A DNA stretch of 5,840 nucleotides, from contig JAPUEV010000260.1 in assembly GCA_027492415.1 (NCBI GenBank), positions 2,774 through 8,613 of the forward strand. Direction: 5' to 3'. Below, piece after piece: positions 1 to 5,348 of this stretch (its first letter is position 1; the number at the start of each line of letters is the position of its first letter). The notes under the pieces are model-generated. The model was not told the DNA's origin. It ran no database searches and worked only from the letters and a program-made list of their open reading frames with translations. This stretch comes from Ignavibacteria bacterium. GTDB lineage: Bacteria; Bacteroidota; Ignavibacteria; Tepidaquicellales; OLB5. The position numbers and the translations under genes are program-made.

Positions 1-621
1 ATGAAAGAACTCACAAAAAAGCAGGCTAAGCTGGCAGATTTCATAAAGAAATTCATTCTGGAAAGCGGACACTCACCCACTTACAAAGAAATTGCTGACC
101 ATTTTAAAGTGAACGTAAATGCAATTCAGCAGTCAGTAGCCGCGCTGGTTAAAAAAGGCTGCCTGGAAAGATCAGGCGGTATGGCGCGGAGCATTAAGCT
201 GAAAGATGACCGCTTTGCTGAGATGCAGATGGCAAAAGGCAGCCTGCTGACCATTCCCCTTTACGGTAGCGTTTCCGCGGGTGAGCCTATCTTTGCGGAT
301 AATAACATTGAAGGCTATATCACCATAGAAAAGCCCCGGCATTCACAGGGTGAATTGTTCTCGGTTACTGTCCGCGGTGACAGTATGATAGATAAGAAGA
401 TAGTTGAAAAGGATAAGCTGATAGTGAGAAAGCAGAACACCGCTTCAGACGGTGAAATAGTGGTTGCCCTGCTTGATGATGAAGTAACGGTAAAGGTCTT
501 TAAAAAGAACGGGGGCGCGCCTTACCTTCAGCCGGCAAACAGCAGGTATGATCCTATCCGCAAGCCGTTCAAAATACTGGGTATTGTAGTGGGCTTGACT
601 CGTGATTTTACGGCAATGTGA
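1..621 (+). CDS. lexA: LexA repressor (SOS regulator, self-cleaving S24 peptidase)
   Basis: This is the transcriptional repressor of the SOS response. It binds operator DNA as a dimer and inactivates itself by RecA-stimulated autocleavage after DNA damage. The N-terminal part (about residues 1-68) is a winged helix-turn-helix: SPTYKEIADHF followed by a recognition-helix region around residues 38-52 and a short wing near 57-67. The C-terminal part is the S24/LexA peptidase domain: cleavage site Ala93-Gly94 in VSAGEP, catalytic Ser128 in RGDSM and catalytic Lys165 in EVTVKVF. These lie exactly nine residues beyond A84-G85, S119 and K156 of the E. coli protein, so the catalytic core is intact and in register. 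The length (206 aa) is normal. The start at base 1 aligns with the E. coli N-terminus (MKELTKKQ versus MKALTARQ), so the gene looks complete, although its promoter lies outside the window. The recognition helix differs from E. coli, so the operator need not be CTGT-N8-ACAG. A Y-family polymerase gene follows. Confidence 0.96.
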   Translation: MKELTKKQAKLADFIKKFILESGHSPTYKEIADHFKVNVNAIQQSVAALVKKGCLERSGGMARSIKLKDDRFAEMQMAKGSLLTIPLYGSVSAGEPIFADNNIEGYITIEKPRHSQGELFSVTVRGDSMIDKKIVEKDKLIVRKQNTASDGEIVVALLDDEVTVKVFKKNGGAPYLQPANSRYDPIRKPFKILGIVVGLTRDFTAM

Positions 622-628
622 TTTTAAA

Positions 629-698
629 GCAAAAGGCAAAAGTAAAAAAAGCAAAAGACAAAAGTGAAAAGGCAAAAATGATATGGCAGAAATGATAC
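629..698. repeat. Degenerate 7-bp/14-bp tandem repeat just after lexA
   Basis: Beginning seven bases after the lexA stop, the + strand runs as heptads: GCAAAAG (629-635), GCAAAAG (636-642), an A-rich degenerate unit with one extra base (643-650), GCAAAAG (651-657), ACAAAAG (658-664), TGAAAAG (665-671) and GCAAAAA (672-678). The end resolves into two adjacent 14-bp copies, GGCAAAAATGATAT (671-684) and GGCAGAAATGATAC (685-698), differing at two positions. Fourteen is twice the heptad period. This looks like a slippage-prone simple repeat rather than coding sequence. No function can be assigned. Confidence 0.75.
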
Positions 699-722
699 AG
701 TAAGTTAAATTGAAACGATCAC

Positions 723-767
723 ATTATTAAAGCAATCGCTCCCCCTTTAAAGGGGAAATTATTAAAG
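723..767. repeat. Palindrome CCCCTTTAAAGGGG flanked by 10-bp direct repeats
   Basis: Positions 742-755 are a perfect 14-bp palindrome (CCCCTTTAAAGGGG). It is bracketed by two identical copies of ATTATTAAAG at 723-732 and 758-767. The palindrome resembles short dispersed intergenic palindromes common in this bacterial group. The flanking direct repeats could be a target-site duplication of a tiny element, but AT-rich 10-mers can recur by chance. There is no downstream T-tract, so a simple terminator is unlikely. Confidence 0.5.
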
Positions 768-823
768 AATATATTTCATCCCTCCAGGGTTAGAAGCAAT
801 TCCCGCAAATTCTTCTTCTCTCT

Positions 824-858
824 CCCCTCTCCTACAGGAGGGGGGCCGGGGGTGAGGT
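824..858. repeat. GC-rich inverted repeat with GGCCGGGGGTGAGGT tail (dispersed intergenic element type)
   Basis: The arms CCCCTCTCCT (824-833) and AGGAGGGGGG (836-845) pair throughout, with one T-G wobble, and are followed by CCGGGGGTGAGGT to 858. From memory, the combination of a CCCTCTCCT...GGAG hairpin and a GGCCGGGGGTGAGGT tail is a widespread dispersed intergenic sequence in bacteria of several phyla. I could not search for it here. It could fold strongly in RNA, but it is followed by an A-run rather than T-run on this strand. Reading on the minus strand, the hairpin is preceded by that T-run, so it does not make a normal terminator there either. Confidence 0.55.
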
Positions 859-870
859 AAAAAAAATAAT

Positions 871-890
871 GACCCCATCGGGGCAGCACG
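871..890. repeat. Short CCCC-ATC-GGGG hairpin (dispersed repeat type)
   Basis: CCCC (873-876) and GGGG (880-883) flank a 3-base ATC centre, followed by CAGCACGTTTAATAA. Short hairpins of the form ACCCC-loop-GGGGT followed by a T-rich tail are, from memory, a common dispersed intergenic repeat in Bacteroidota-like genomes. It is the third distinct GC-rich palindrome in this spacer. Confidence 0.4.
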
Positions 891-1043
891 TTTAATAATT
901 TTATACAGGTAAATTAAAAATTTCAGCAAACCGGATGGAATCCTTCCTTCGCTCAGGATATTATGAATACAGCAAAAAATACAGGCAAGCTAAGCTCCTC
1001 TTTTTTTATACCAAGAGAGGCATCACGCCAGGCGCATCTTTTC

Positions 1044-1050
1044 AAAAGGA
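1044..1050 (+). promoter_or_regulatory. Shine-Dalgarno-like AAAAGGA supporting an internal dinB start
   Basis: AAAAGGA ends 5 bases before an ATG at 1056 and 8 bases before the ATG at 1059. The upstream alternative start at 963 has only AGGA (955-958) four bases away, inside a segment that looks like a dispersed repeat. This favours starting the polymerase at 1056 or 1059. Confidence 0.4.
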
Positions 1051-1058
1051 TAAGGATG

Positions 1059-2282
1059 ATGCCCATGTATTCATTCCCCCATCACAAAGATCTTAACCAC
1101 CGCTTAGACGAGAACCGCAATAAATATTTCATACACCTTGATCTTGATGCGTTCTACGCGCAGGTAGAGCAGCGCGATAACCCGAAGCTGCGCGGCAAGC
1201 CTGTTTCTGTAGGCGGCGGCGAAGGCAACAAGGGAATAGTTATGACGGCAAGCTATGAAGCGCGCCGGTTCGGGGTTGATATAGGCATGTCTGTAGTTGA
1301 TGCCAAAAGGCTTTGCCCTGAGCTTATTTCCCTGCCGTGCTACGGCACAAAATATGAAGCGGTGCTGCAGAGCATACTGTATGAAATAGCGCAGGTACTG
1401 CCTGAGGACTGCATTGAGCAGTACAGCGTTGATGAATGTTTCCTTGATATCACTCCCGTTGCGGGTGATTACTTCCAGGCGGCAAAGCTTGCGTGGAAGA
1501 TAAAAAAAATGATCCGTGATAAAGAGAACCTTACGGCTTCTATAGGGCTTTCGTGGAACAAGTCCTATGCCAAGATGGCGACAAAGTTCAACAAGCCTGA
1601 CGGGCTTTCAATAGTACGGCAGGAAAACAGGGATATGATATACAGCCTTCCGGTAAAAAGGATGTGGGGCATCGGGCACAGGATGGAAATAAGGATGCAC
1701 TCGCTTGGCATTATGACAATAGGGCAGCTTGCGGAATCAGATTTTCACGCGATACATAAGGAGTTCGGCATTAACGGCGTGATACTGCGCAAGATCGCGC
1801 GCGGCGAGGATACAAGCGGCATAGCAGCCGCGGGAACCGAGCGCGTTGAGAAATCCTTTTCGCATAACCACACGCTTTCAAACGCCATTTACGAAACATC
1901 ACGCGCGGAGGCTGAGATAAAAAGAATGACAGAATATGTATGCAGGAGGATGCGCGCCAAGGATCTTATTGCGGATCATATAGGCATATCGCTCCGCTAC
2001 GAAGATCTTGGCTACCAGGGTGATAAGGTGAGGCTAAGCCACGCCACCAACAGCGAAAAAGAGCTTTTCCATAATGCTATGGAGATATATAAAAGGCTTC
2101 CGCAGCCGGGTCCCCAGCATAAGGTAAGGACCTTCGGCATTTTCGTCTTTGATCTCTACAGGGTTTCCGCATATAACCTTGATCTTTTTAACCGTGACCA
2201 TCTTATCCCCTACAAACAAATTGACCAGCTTAAGGATAAGTACGGCGAGAACATAATCCGTATGGGGCTTGGCAACAGCTAA
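1059..2282 (+). CDS. dinB: Y-family DNA polymerase (DinB / Pol IV type translesion polymerase)
   Basis: Low-fidelity polymerase that copies past damaged template bases during the SOS response. From the start at 1059 (407 aa), the palm begins at HLDLDAFYAQVEQ, with metal-binding Asp28 and the second acidic pair Asp125-Glu126 in YSVDECFLDIT. Tyr33 sits at the steric-gate position that excludes ribonucleotides. SIGLSWNKSYAKMATKFNKPDG (about 161-182) is the conserved finger/palm signature. A helix-hairpin-helix thumb region follows (about 199-224, with WGIGHRM). The little-finger domain runs from about VEKSFSHNHTL (263) to 371. NLDLF (373-377) resembles the QL[SD]LF sliding-clamp-binding peptide. 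The frame is open back to an ATG at 963, which would add 32 residues (439 aa). I prefer 1056/1059 because of the AAAAGGA, because family members begin only a few residues before the palm, and because 963 abuts repeat DNA. Sampled stretches are clearly GC-richer than neighbours (36 of 60 G+C at 1801-1860). Being next to lexA fits SOS control. Confidence 0.93.
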   Translation: MPMYSFPHHKDLNHRLDENRNKYFIHLDLDAFYAQVEQRDNPKLRGKPVSVGGGEGNKGIVMTASYEARRFGVDIGMSVVDAKRLCPELISLPCYGTKYEAVLQSILYEIAQVLPEDCIEQYSVDECFLDITPVAGDYFQAAKLAWKIKKMIRDKENLTASIGLSWNKSYAKMATKFNKPDGLSIVRQENRDMIYSLPVKRMWGIGHRMEIRMHSLGIMTIGQLAESDFHAIHKEFGINGVILRKIARGEDTSGIAAAGTERVEKSFSHNHTLSNAIYETSRAEAEIKRMTEYVCRRMRAKDLIADHIGISLRYEDLGYQGDKVRLSHATNSEKELFHNAMEIYKRLPQPGPQHKVRTFGIFVFDLYRVSAYNLDLFNRDHLIPYKQIDQLKDKYGENIIRMGLGNS

Positions 2283-2328
2283 GATAACAGGCATCTGGCA
2301 GCATAATAAAGTAGGATAATAACATTCA

Positions 2329-2359
2329 TTGATAGTTTTAAGGGATATTGATAATTTTG
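2329..2359 (+). promoter_or_regulatory. Bacteroidota-type promoter for the TPR lipoprotein gene
   Basis: TTG at 2329-2331 is followed after exactly 20 bases by TAATTTTG at 2352-2359. This matches the TTTG-N19-21-TAnnTTTG promoter described for Bacteroidota, except that the base before TTG is A rather than T. Transcription would begin a few bases after 2359, leaving a leader of roughly 30 bases before the ATG at 2397. The inter-genic gap and absence of an SD sequence agree with this group. Confidence 0.45.
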
Positions 2360-2396
2360 CAATAATAACAATAAACCTAATCAGCTAAAACAAACT

Positions 2397-3101
2397 ATGC
2401 ATAAACTCAGAATCCTTTTATTGATCTTAATTCCCGCACTGCTTTTAACAGCATGCTCAAAGGAATCGGAAGATTCTATGTTACTAAGCGCAAAAACAAA
2501 GCTTGAAGAAGCCAAGAAGCTTGATACAGAGAACAAGCCGGAAGAAGCGAAAAAAGCTTACGGTGAAGCAATTGAGCTGTATAAAAAGTTTTTAACTGAA
2601 TACCCTTCATCACCAAAAGCGCCTGAAGCGTACAGCAACATTGCCAAGATATATGTTGATAACCTGAAGGACTATCCCAGCGCTATTAAGAATTACGAAG
2701 AGCTTACACAGAAATATCCCGCATCTAAGGAATCAAAGTACGGTATGTTCATGGTTGCTTTTATATATGATGAAATGCTGAAAGATAAGGAAAAAGCAAA
2801 AGAAAACTACAAGAAATTCCTTGATAAATATCCAAAGGATGAAGACCCGAATGAAAAAATGAGCGAATCAGCAAGAATGATGCTGCAGATGCTGGATGAT
2901 AACCGTACAATAGAAGATATAATAAAGAACACGCAGAAAGATTCAGTTAAAACTGAGCCGAAAAAAGATGATGTGAAAAAAGATACGGTAAAGAATGATA
3001 CTAAAAAGGAAGATGTGAAGAAAGACGAAGTTAAGAAAGAAACACCTAAGGATAACAGCAAAGACGATAAGGCAACCGATACAGATACAAAGAAAAAGTA
3101 A
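2397..3101 (+). CDS. TPR-repeat lipoprotein with Lys/Asp-rich C-terminal tail
   Basis: The predicted protein has 234 aa. Residues 1-19 are a lipoprotein signal peptide: a short basic start, a Leu/Ile-rich core and the lipobox LLTAC, with Cys20 as the lipidated residue. After it comes SKESEDS, an acidic and Lys-containing stretch that faintly resembles surface-export signals described in some Bacteroidota lipoproteins. Residues about 46-146 form three TPR-like helical repeats (around 46-70, 74-108 and 113-146), each ending in YP, as in the BamD/YbgF-like TPR_6 type. From about 179 to the end the chain is low-complexity, dominated by Lys, Asp, Glu, Thr and Val in repeated VKKD/VKKE units, probably disordered. 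TPR lipoproteins serve as scaffolds in envelope complexes. BamD is an alternative identity, but three repeats plus a charged tail do not establish it, so I give no symbol. The start is the only ATG before the signal peptide. It has no SD, and the preceding bases are A-rich. Confidence 0.85.
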   Translation: MHKLRILLLILIPALLLTACSKESEDSMLLSAKTKLEEAKKLDTENKPEEAKKAYGEAIELYKKFLTEYPSSPKAPEAYSNIAKIYVDNLKDYPSAIKNYEELTQKYPASKESKYGMFMVAFIYDEMLKDKEKAKENYKKFLDKYPKDEDPNEKMSESARMMLQMLDDNRTIEDIIKNTQKDSVKTEPKKDDVKKDTVKNDTKKEDVKKDEVKKETPKDNSKDDKATDTDTKKK

Positions 3102-3189
3102 CCACTAAAAGGAAACAAATTATCTTATATAAGCGTTTAAGGTAATTATGAAGAGAGATAACTTTAATTAACTTAAACACTGATAATAT

Positions 3190-4164
3190 TTGCAGGCCGA
3201 CTATAAAAAATATCTGCAGCCCTCGGTAATATCAAGGCTGGCAAATATGGAGCTTAAAGCCAAGTTTGTTGTAGAAGGTTTTATAGCCGGTTTGCATAAG
3301 AGTCCTTACCACGGCTTTAGCGTTGAATTTGCAGAACACCGCCAGTACATGCCGGGCGATGACCTTAAGTATCTTGACTGGAAAGTATTGGGCAGAACCG
3401 ACCGCTATTACATCAAGCAATTTGAAGAAGAAACAAACTTAAAATCATATATTATTGTAGATTCAAGCCGCTCTATGCAGTTTAAATCAACCGGCACAGA
3501 GCTAGCATCAAGATCCCCTTTCAGCAAAATATTCAGAAAGAAAGAACAGCTTAAATCAATTGCCAGGAGTGAAGTAACAAAGCTTGAGTACGCTACATAC
3601 TGCGCAGCTTCGCTTGCTGTTCTGATGAACTTTCAAAAGGATGCCGCAGGTTTGGTTGTATATGATGAATCAATAAAAACCTTTATACCGCCTAAAGCAA
3701 CAAGCCAGAACCTGAAATTAATACTTAACCAGCTTTCTTCAATTCAGCCCGCGGGGAAAACCAATACAGCATCTGCACTTAATATTGTAGCAGAGCGCAT
3801 TAAGAGGCGCGGACTGGTAATAATTTTCAGTGACCTGTTTGATGACCAGACAGCAGTGATAAACGCACTTAAACATTTCAGGTACAAGAAAAATGAAGTG
3901 ATAATGTTCCAGGTACTTGACCCGGTTGAAATGAGCTTTGCAATTGACTCCCCCACCATTTTTAAGGATATGGAGACCAGCAAAGAAATGCTTTCACAGC
4001 CAATTTCTGTAATGAACTCATACCAGGATGCAGTAAAGGAATTCATTGATAACTACAAAACAGCATGCTTAAGCAATAATATAGATTATGTGCTGCTTTC
4101 CACAGAAACTCCATTTGATACAGCGCTGCTAGAATATCTGAATAAACGCAAAAGGCTGCACTGA
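3190..4164 (+). CDS. DUF58 domain protein (vWA-like, MIDAS motif), TTG start
   Basis: The 324-aa protein belongs to the DUF58 family, whose members are usually encoded beside MoxR-type AAA ATPases. The N-terminal signature is LANMELKAKFVVEGF and SPYHGFSVEFAEHRQYMPGDD, then LDWKVLGRTDRYYIKQFEEE (about 62-81). A von Willebrand A-like fold follows, with a complete MIDAS-type DxSxS motif (Asp91, Ser93, Ser95 in VDSSRSM), Thr191 in GKTN and Asp215 in FSDLFDD. There is no signal peptide or clear membrane segment, so it is probably cytoplasmic. Stops TGA and TAA at 3181-3186 lie in frame just upstream, so the usual N-terminus YKKYLQPSVISRL can be reached only from the TTG at 3190. The next ATG (3247) would remove that conserved segment. 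A Lys/Arg/Ser-rich stretch at about 99-128 appears to be an insertion relative to typical members. No MoxR or Bat genes occur in this window. The gene follows the lipoprotein by 88 bp with no recognisable terminator between, so co-transcription is possible. Confidence 0.9.
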   Translation: MQADYKKYLQPSVISRLANMELKAKFVVEGFIAGLHKSPYHGFSVEFAEHRQYMPGDDLKYLDWKVLGRTDRYYIKQFEEETNLKSYIIVDSSRSMQFKSTGTELASRSPFSKIFRKKEQLKSIARSEVTKLEYATYCAASLAVLMNFQKDAAGLVVYDESIKTFIPPKATSQNLKLILNQLSSIQPAGKTNTASALNIVAERIKRRGLVIIFSDLFDDQTAVINALKHFRYKKNEVIMFQVLDPVEMSFAIDSPTIFKDMETSKEMLSQPISVMNSYQDAVKEFIDNYKTACLSNNIDYVLLSTETPFDTALLEYLNKRKRLH

Positions 4165-4222
4165 AACCCGTCGATACCGCAAATTACCCCATATTACACT
4201 CATTAATTTTTAAGATTTTAGC

Positions 4223-4230
4223 TATATTTG
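4223..4230 (+). promoter_or_regulatory. TAnnTTTG -7 box upstream of the DUF6600-type gene
   Basis: TATATTTG at 4223-4230 is a perfect match to the Bacteroidota -7 element TAnnTTTG. No clear TTG lies 19-21 bases upstream, so the promoter is incomplete. Transcription would start near 4236, giving a leader of about 80 bases that begins at the inverted repeat 4238-4256. Confidence 0.35.
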
Positions 4231-4237
4231 ATTAAAC

Positions 4238-4256
4238 CAATATTACAATAATATTG
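4238..4256. repeat. Perfect 8-bp inverted repeat, possible operator or leader hairpin
   Basis: CAATATTA (4238-4245) and TAATATTG (4249-4256) are exact reverse complements separated by CAA. The repeat lies eight bases downstream of the TATATTTG box and about 60 bases before the ATG at 4317. Its position suits either a repressor site at the transcription start or a weak AT-rich hairpin in the mRNA leader. AT-rich DNA makes chance palindromes more likely. Confidence 0.4.
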
Positions 4257-4316
4257 TCTAATTTCCGGAATCGCTAAAAAGCTCAAAATATGCAATTTGC
4301 TGAAATACTATATATA

Positions 4317-5321
4317 ATGAATAAAACGGCTAAATTATGCCTTTTTGTATTAATTTTTACTCCTGTCATATTGTTTTCACAGGATCAGGATAGCTTACTG
4401 AAAAAAATCAGTGATATAGATATTTCGCTTGATGAGCCGATTACAAGCGAAGAGGAGCTTTATTTAAATACAGTTTCCTTCCAGTCATTTTATGATGTGC
4501 TCTCACCAATGGGTGAATGGATACAGATAACAAAGGAAGATATAGATGATGACCTGAGCGATGGCGAAGGTGAAGGGCTTAATAATTACACAGCTTATAC
4601 TGACGAGGAATTCCTTTTCATATTGAAGCATGATGTTGAAAAAAGCTGGAAGCCGTATGTAAACGGGAAATGGGAATATACTGATCACGGATGGCTTTGG
4701 ATATCTTCTGATAAATGGGGTAACTCAACGTATAATTACGGCAGGTGGTGGAATTCACCCAAATACGGATGGGTATGGCTGCCGGGTTACACGTGGGCGC
4801 CTGCATGGGTTAAATGGAAAGTTACAAATGATGATAAATATGTTGGCTGGGTCGCGCTTTCTCCAAAAGCTAAATGGAACAGCAGCAAAGGAATTACAGA
4901 TGATACCTATAAATACAAAAATAAAGATAATGAATGGGTATTTGTAGAGAACAATAATTTTGCAGGCGATATCAGCAATGATAAAACCGTTAAGCAGAGT
5001 GAGAATTCTGCTTTGGTAAAGAATTCATTTACTATTACTGATATAAAGACAGAAGATGACAAAATAGTTAATACAGGTCCGGACGTGAACAGGATGGAAG
5101 AAAAGACCGGGAAGAAATTCCGCAAACGGAACATAAAATTTTCCAGGGATAACAATACATCAGTTATTGGTGAAAACGATATTACAATAGGCAAACATAA
5201 ATTTGACCGCCAGAACGGACAGAAAGATAAACCGGGCAGACCCAATAAATTCAAAAAAAGCGAGAGAGTAAAAAGGATAATAAAACACAGGATGAAACCA
5301 AGACCTCCTCAAAAACATTAA
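4317..5321 (+). CDS. Secreted DUF6600-type Trp-rich protein of unknown function
   Basis: From the ATG at 4317 the product has 334 aa. Residues 1-21 form a signal peptide (MNKTAKLCLFVLIFTPVILFS) with a likely cut before Gln22. The frame extends to an ATG at 4290, but that would put nine extra residues before the basic end of the signal peptide, so I reject it. Residues about 57-187 match the DUF6600 pattern: SFQSFYDVLSPMGEWIQ, then SWKPYVNGKWEYTDHGWLWIS, YGRWWNSPKYGWVWLPGYTW, APAWVKW and VGWVALSP, a run of closely spaced Trp/Gly/Tyr-rich units. An acidic segment (about 73-87, DIDDDLSDGEGEG) interrupts the start of the domain. The C-terminal part (250-334) starts with IVNTGPDVNRMEEKTGKKFRK, seen in this family, and becomes strongly basic, ending in RMKPRPPQKH. 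It is probably periplasmic or exported. The biochemical role of the family is not known to me. It is flanked by a TAnnTTTG box upstream and an intrinsic terminator downstream, so it may be a single-gene unit. Confidence 0.85.
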   Translation: MNKTAKLCLFVLIFTPVILFSQDQDSLLKKISDIDISLDEPITSEEELYLNTVSFQSFYDVLSPMGEWIQITKEDIDDDLSDGEGEGLNNYTAYTDEEFLFILKHDVEKSWKPYVNGKWEYTDHGWLWISSDKWGNSTYNYGRWWNSPKYGWVWLPGYTWAPAWVKWKVTNDDKYVGWVALSPKAKWNSSKGITDDTYKYKNKDNEWVFVENNNFAGDISNDKTVKQSENSALVKNSFTITDIKTEDDKIVNTGPDVNRMEEKTGKKFRKRNIKFSRDNNTSVIGENDITIGKHKFDRQNGQKDKPGRPNKFKKSERVKRIIKHRMKPRPPQKH

Positions 5322-5348
5322 AATTGCAATTATTAAAGATCCCGTTTT

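Larger units (their letters stand above)
622..962. other. Gene-free, repeat-laden spacer between lexA and the Y-family polymerase gene
   Basis: No convincing coding sequence exists here on either strand. The stretch holds the heptad repeat after lexA, three GC-rich palindromes, and at 931-959 a segment (CCGGATGGAATCC...CTTCGCTCAGGAT) with ATCCT/AGGAT arms at 940-944 and 955-959. That last segment also looks like a dispersed repeat of the CTTCGCTCAGGAT type. No intrinsic terminator for lexA and no strong promoter could be recognised. A weak TAATTTTA box at 896-903 differs from TAnnTTTG at its last base and has no clear upstream partner. I see no clear SOS box. Confidence 0.7.

Noticed and set aside
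445..675. Minus-strand frame overlapping lexA
   Set aside because: It lies antisense to the LexA catalytic domain, and its start side is the A-rich heptad repeat. No domain is recognisable.
836..858. G-quadruplex in the G-rich segment
   Set aside because: Only two runs of three or more Gs are present, so a four-tract quadruplex cannot form within the segment.
900..913. TTTA-N6-TAAA as a LexA operator upstream of dinB
   Set aside because: Only four AT-only bases per arm, and it matches no known LexA box. Too weak to report as a site.
629..959. CRISPR array
   Set aside because: The repeats are short, degenerate and of different kinds, with no regular spacers and no cas genes.
2397..3101. Naming the lipoprotein bamD
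   Set aside because: TPR lipoproteins of similar size are numerous; three repeats and a charged tail do not identify BamD, and no bam context is present.
2807..3118. Long minus-strand open frame opposite the lipoprotein tail
   Set aside because: It is an Ser/Phe-rich mirror of the Lys/Asp-rich tail, with no independent coding signs.
3148..3171. Small ATG frame between the lipoprotein and DUF58 genes
   Set aside because: Seven codons only, no SD and no resemblance to a leader peptide.
4290..4316. Upstream ATG at 4290 as start of the DUF6600-type gene
   Set aside because: It places nine residues including acidic Glu before the basic end of the signal peptide. The ATG at 4317 gives a textbook signal peptide.
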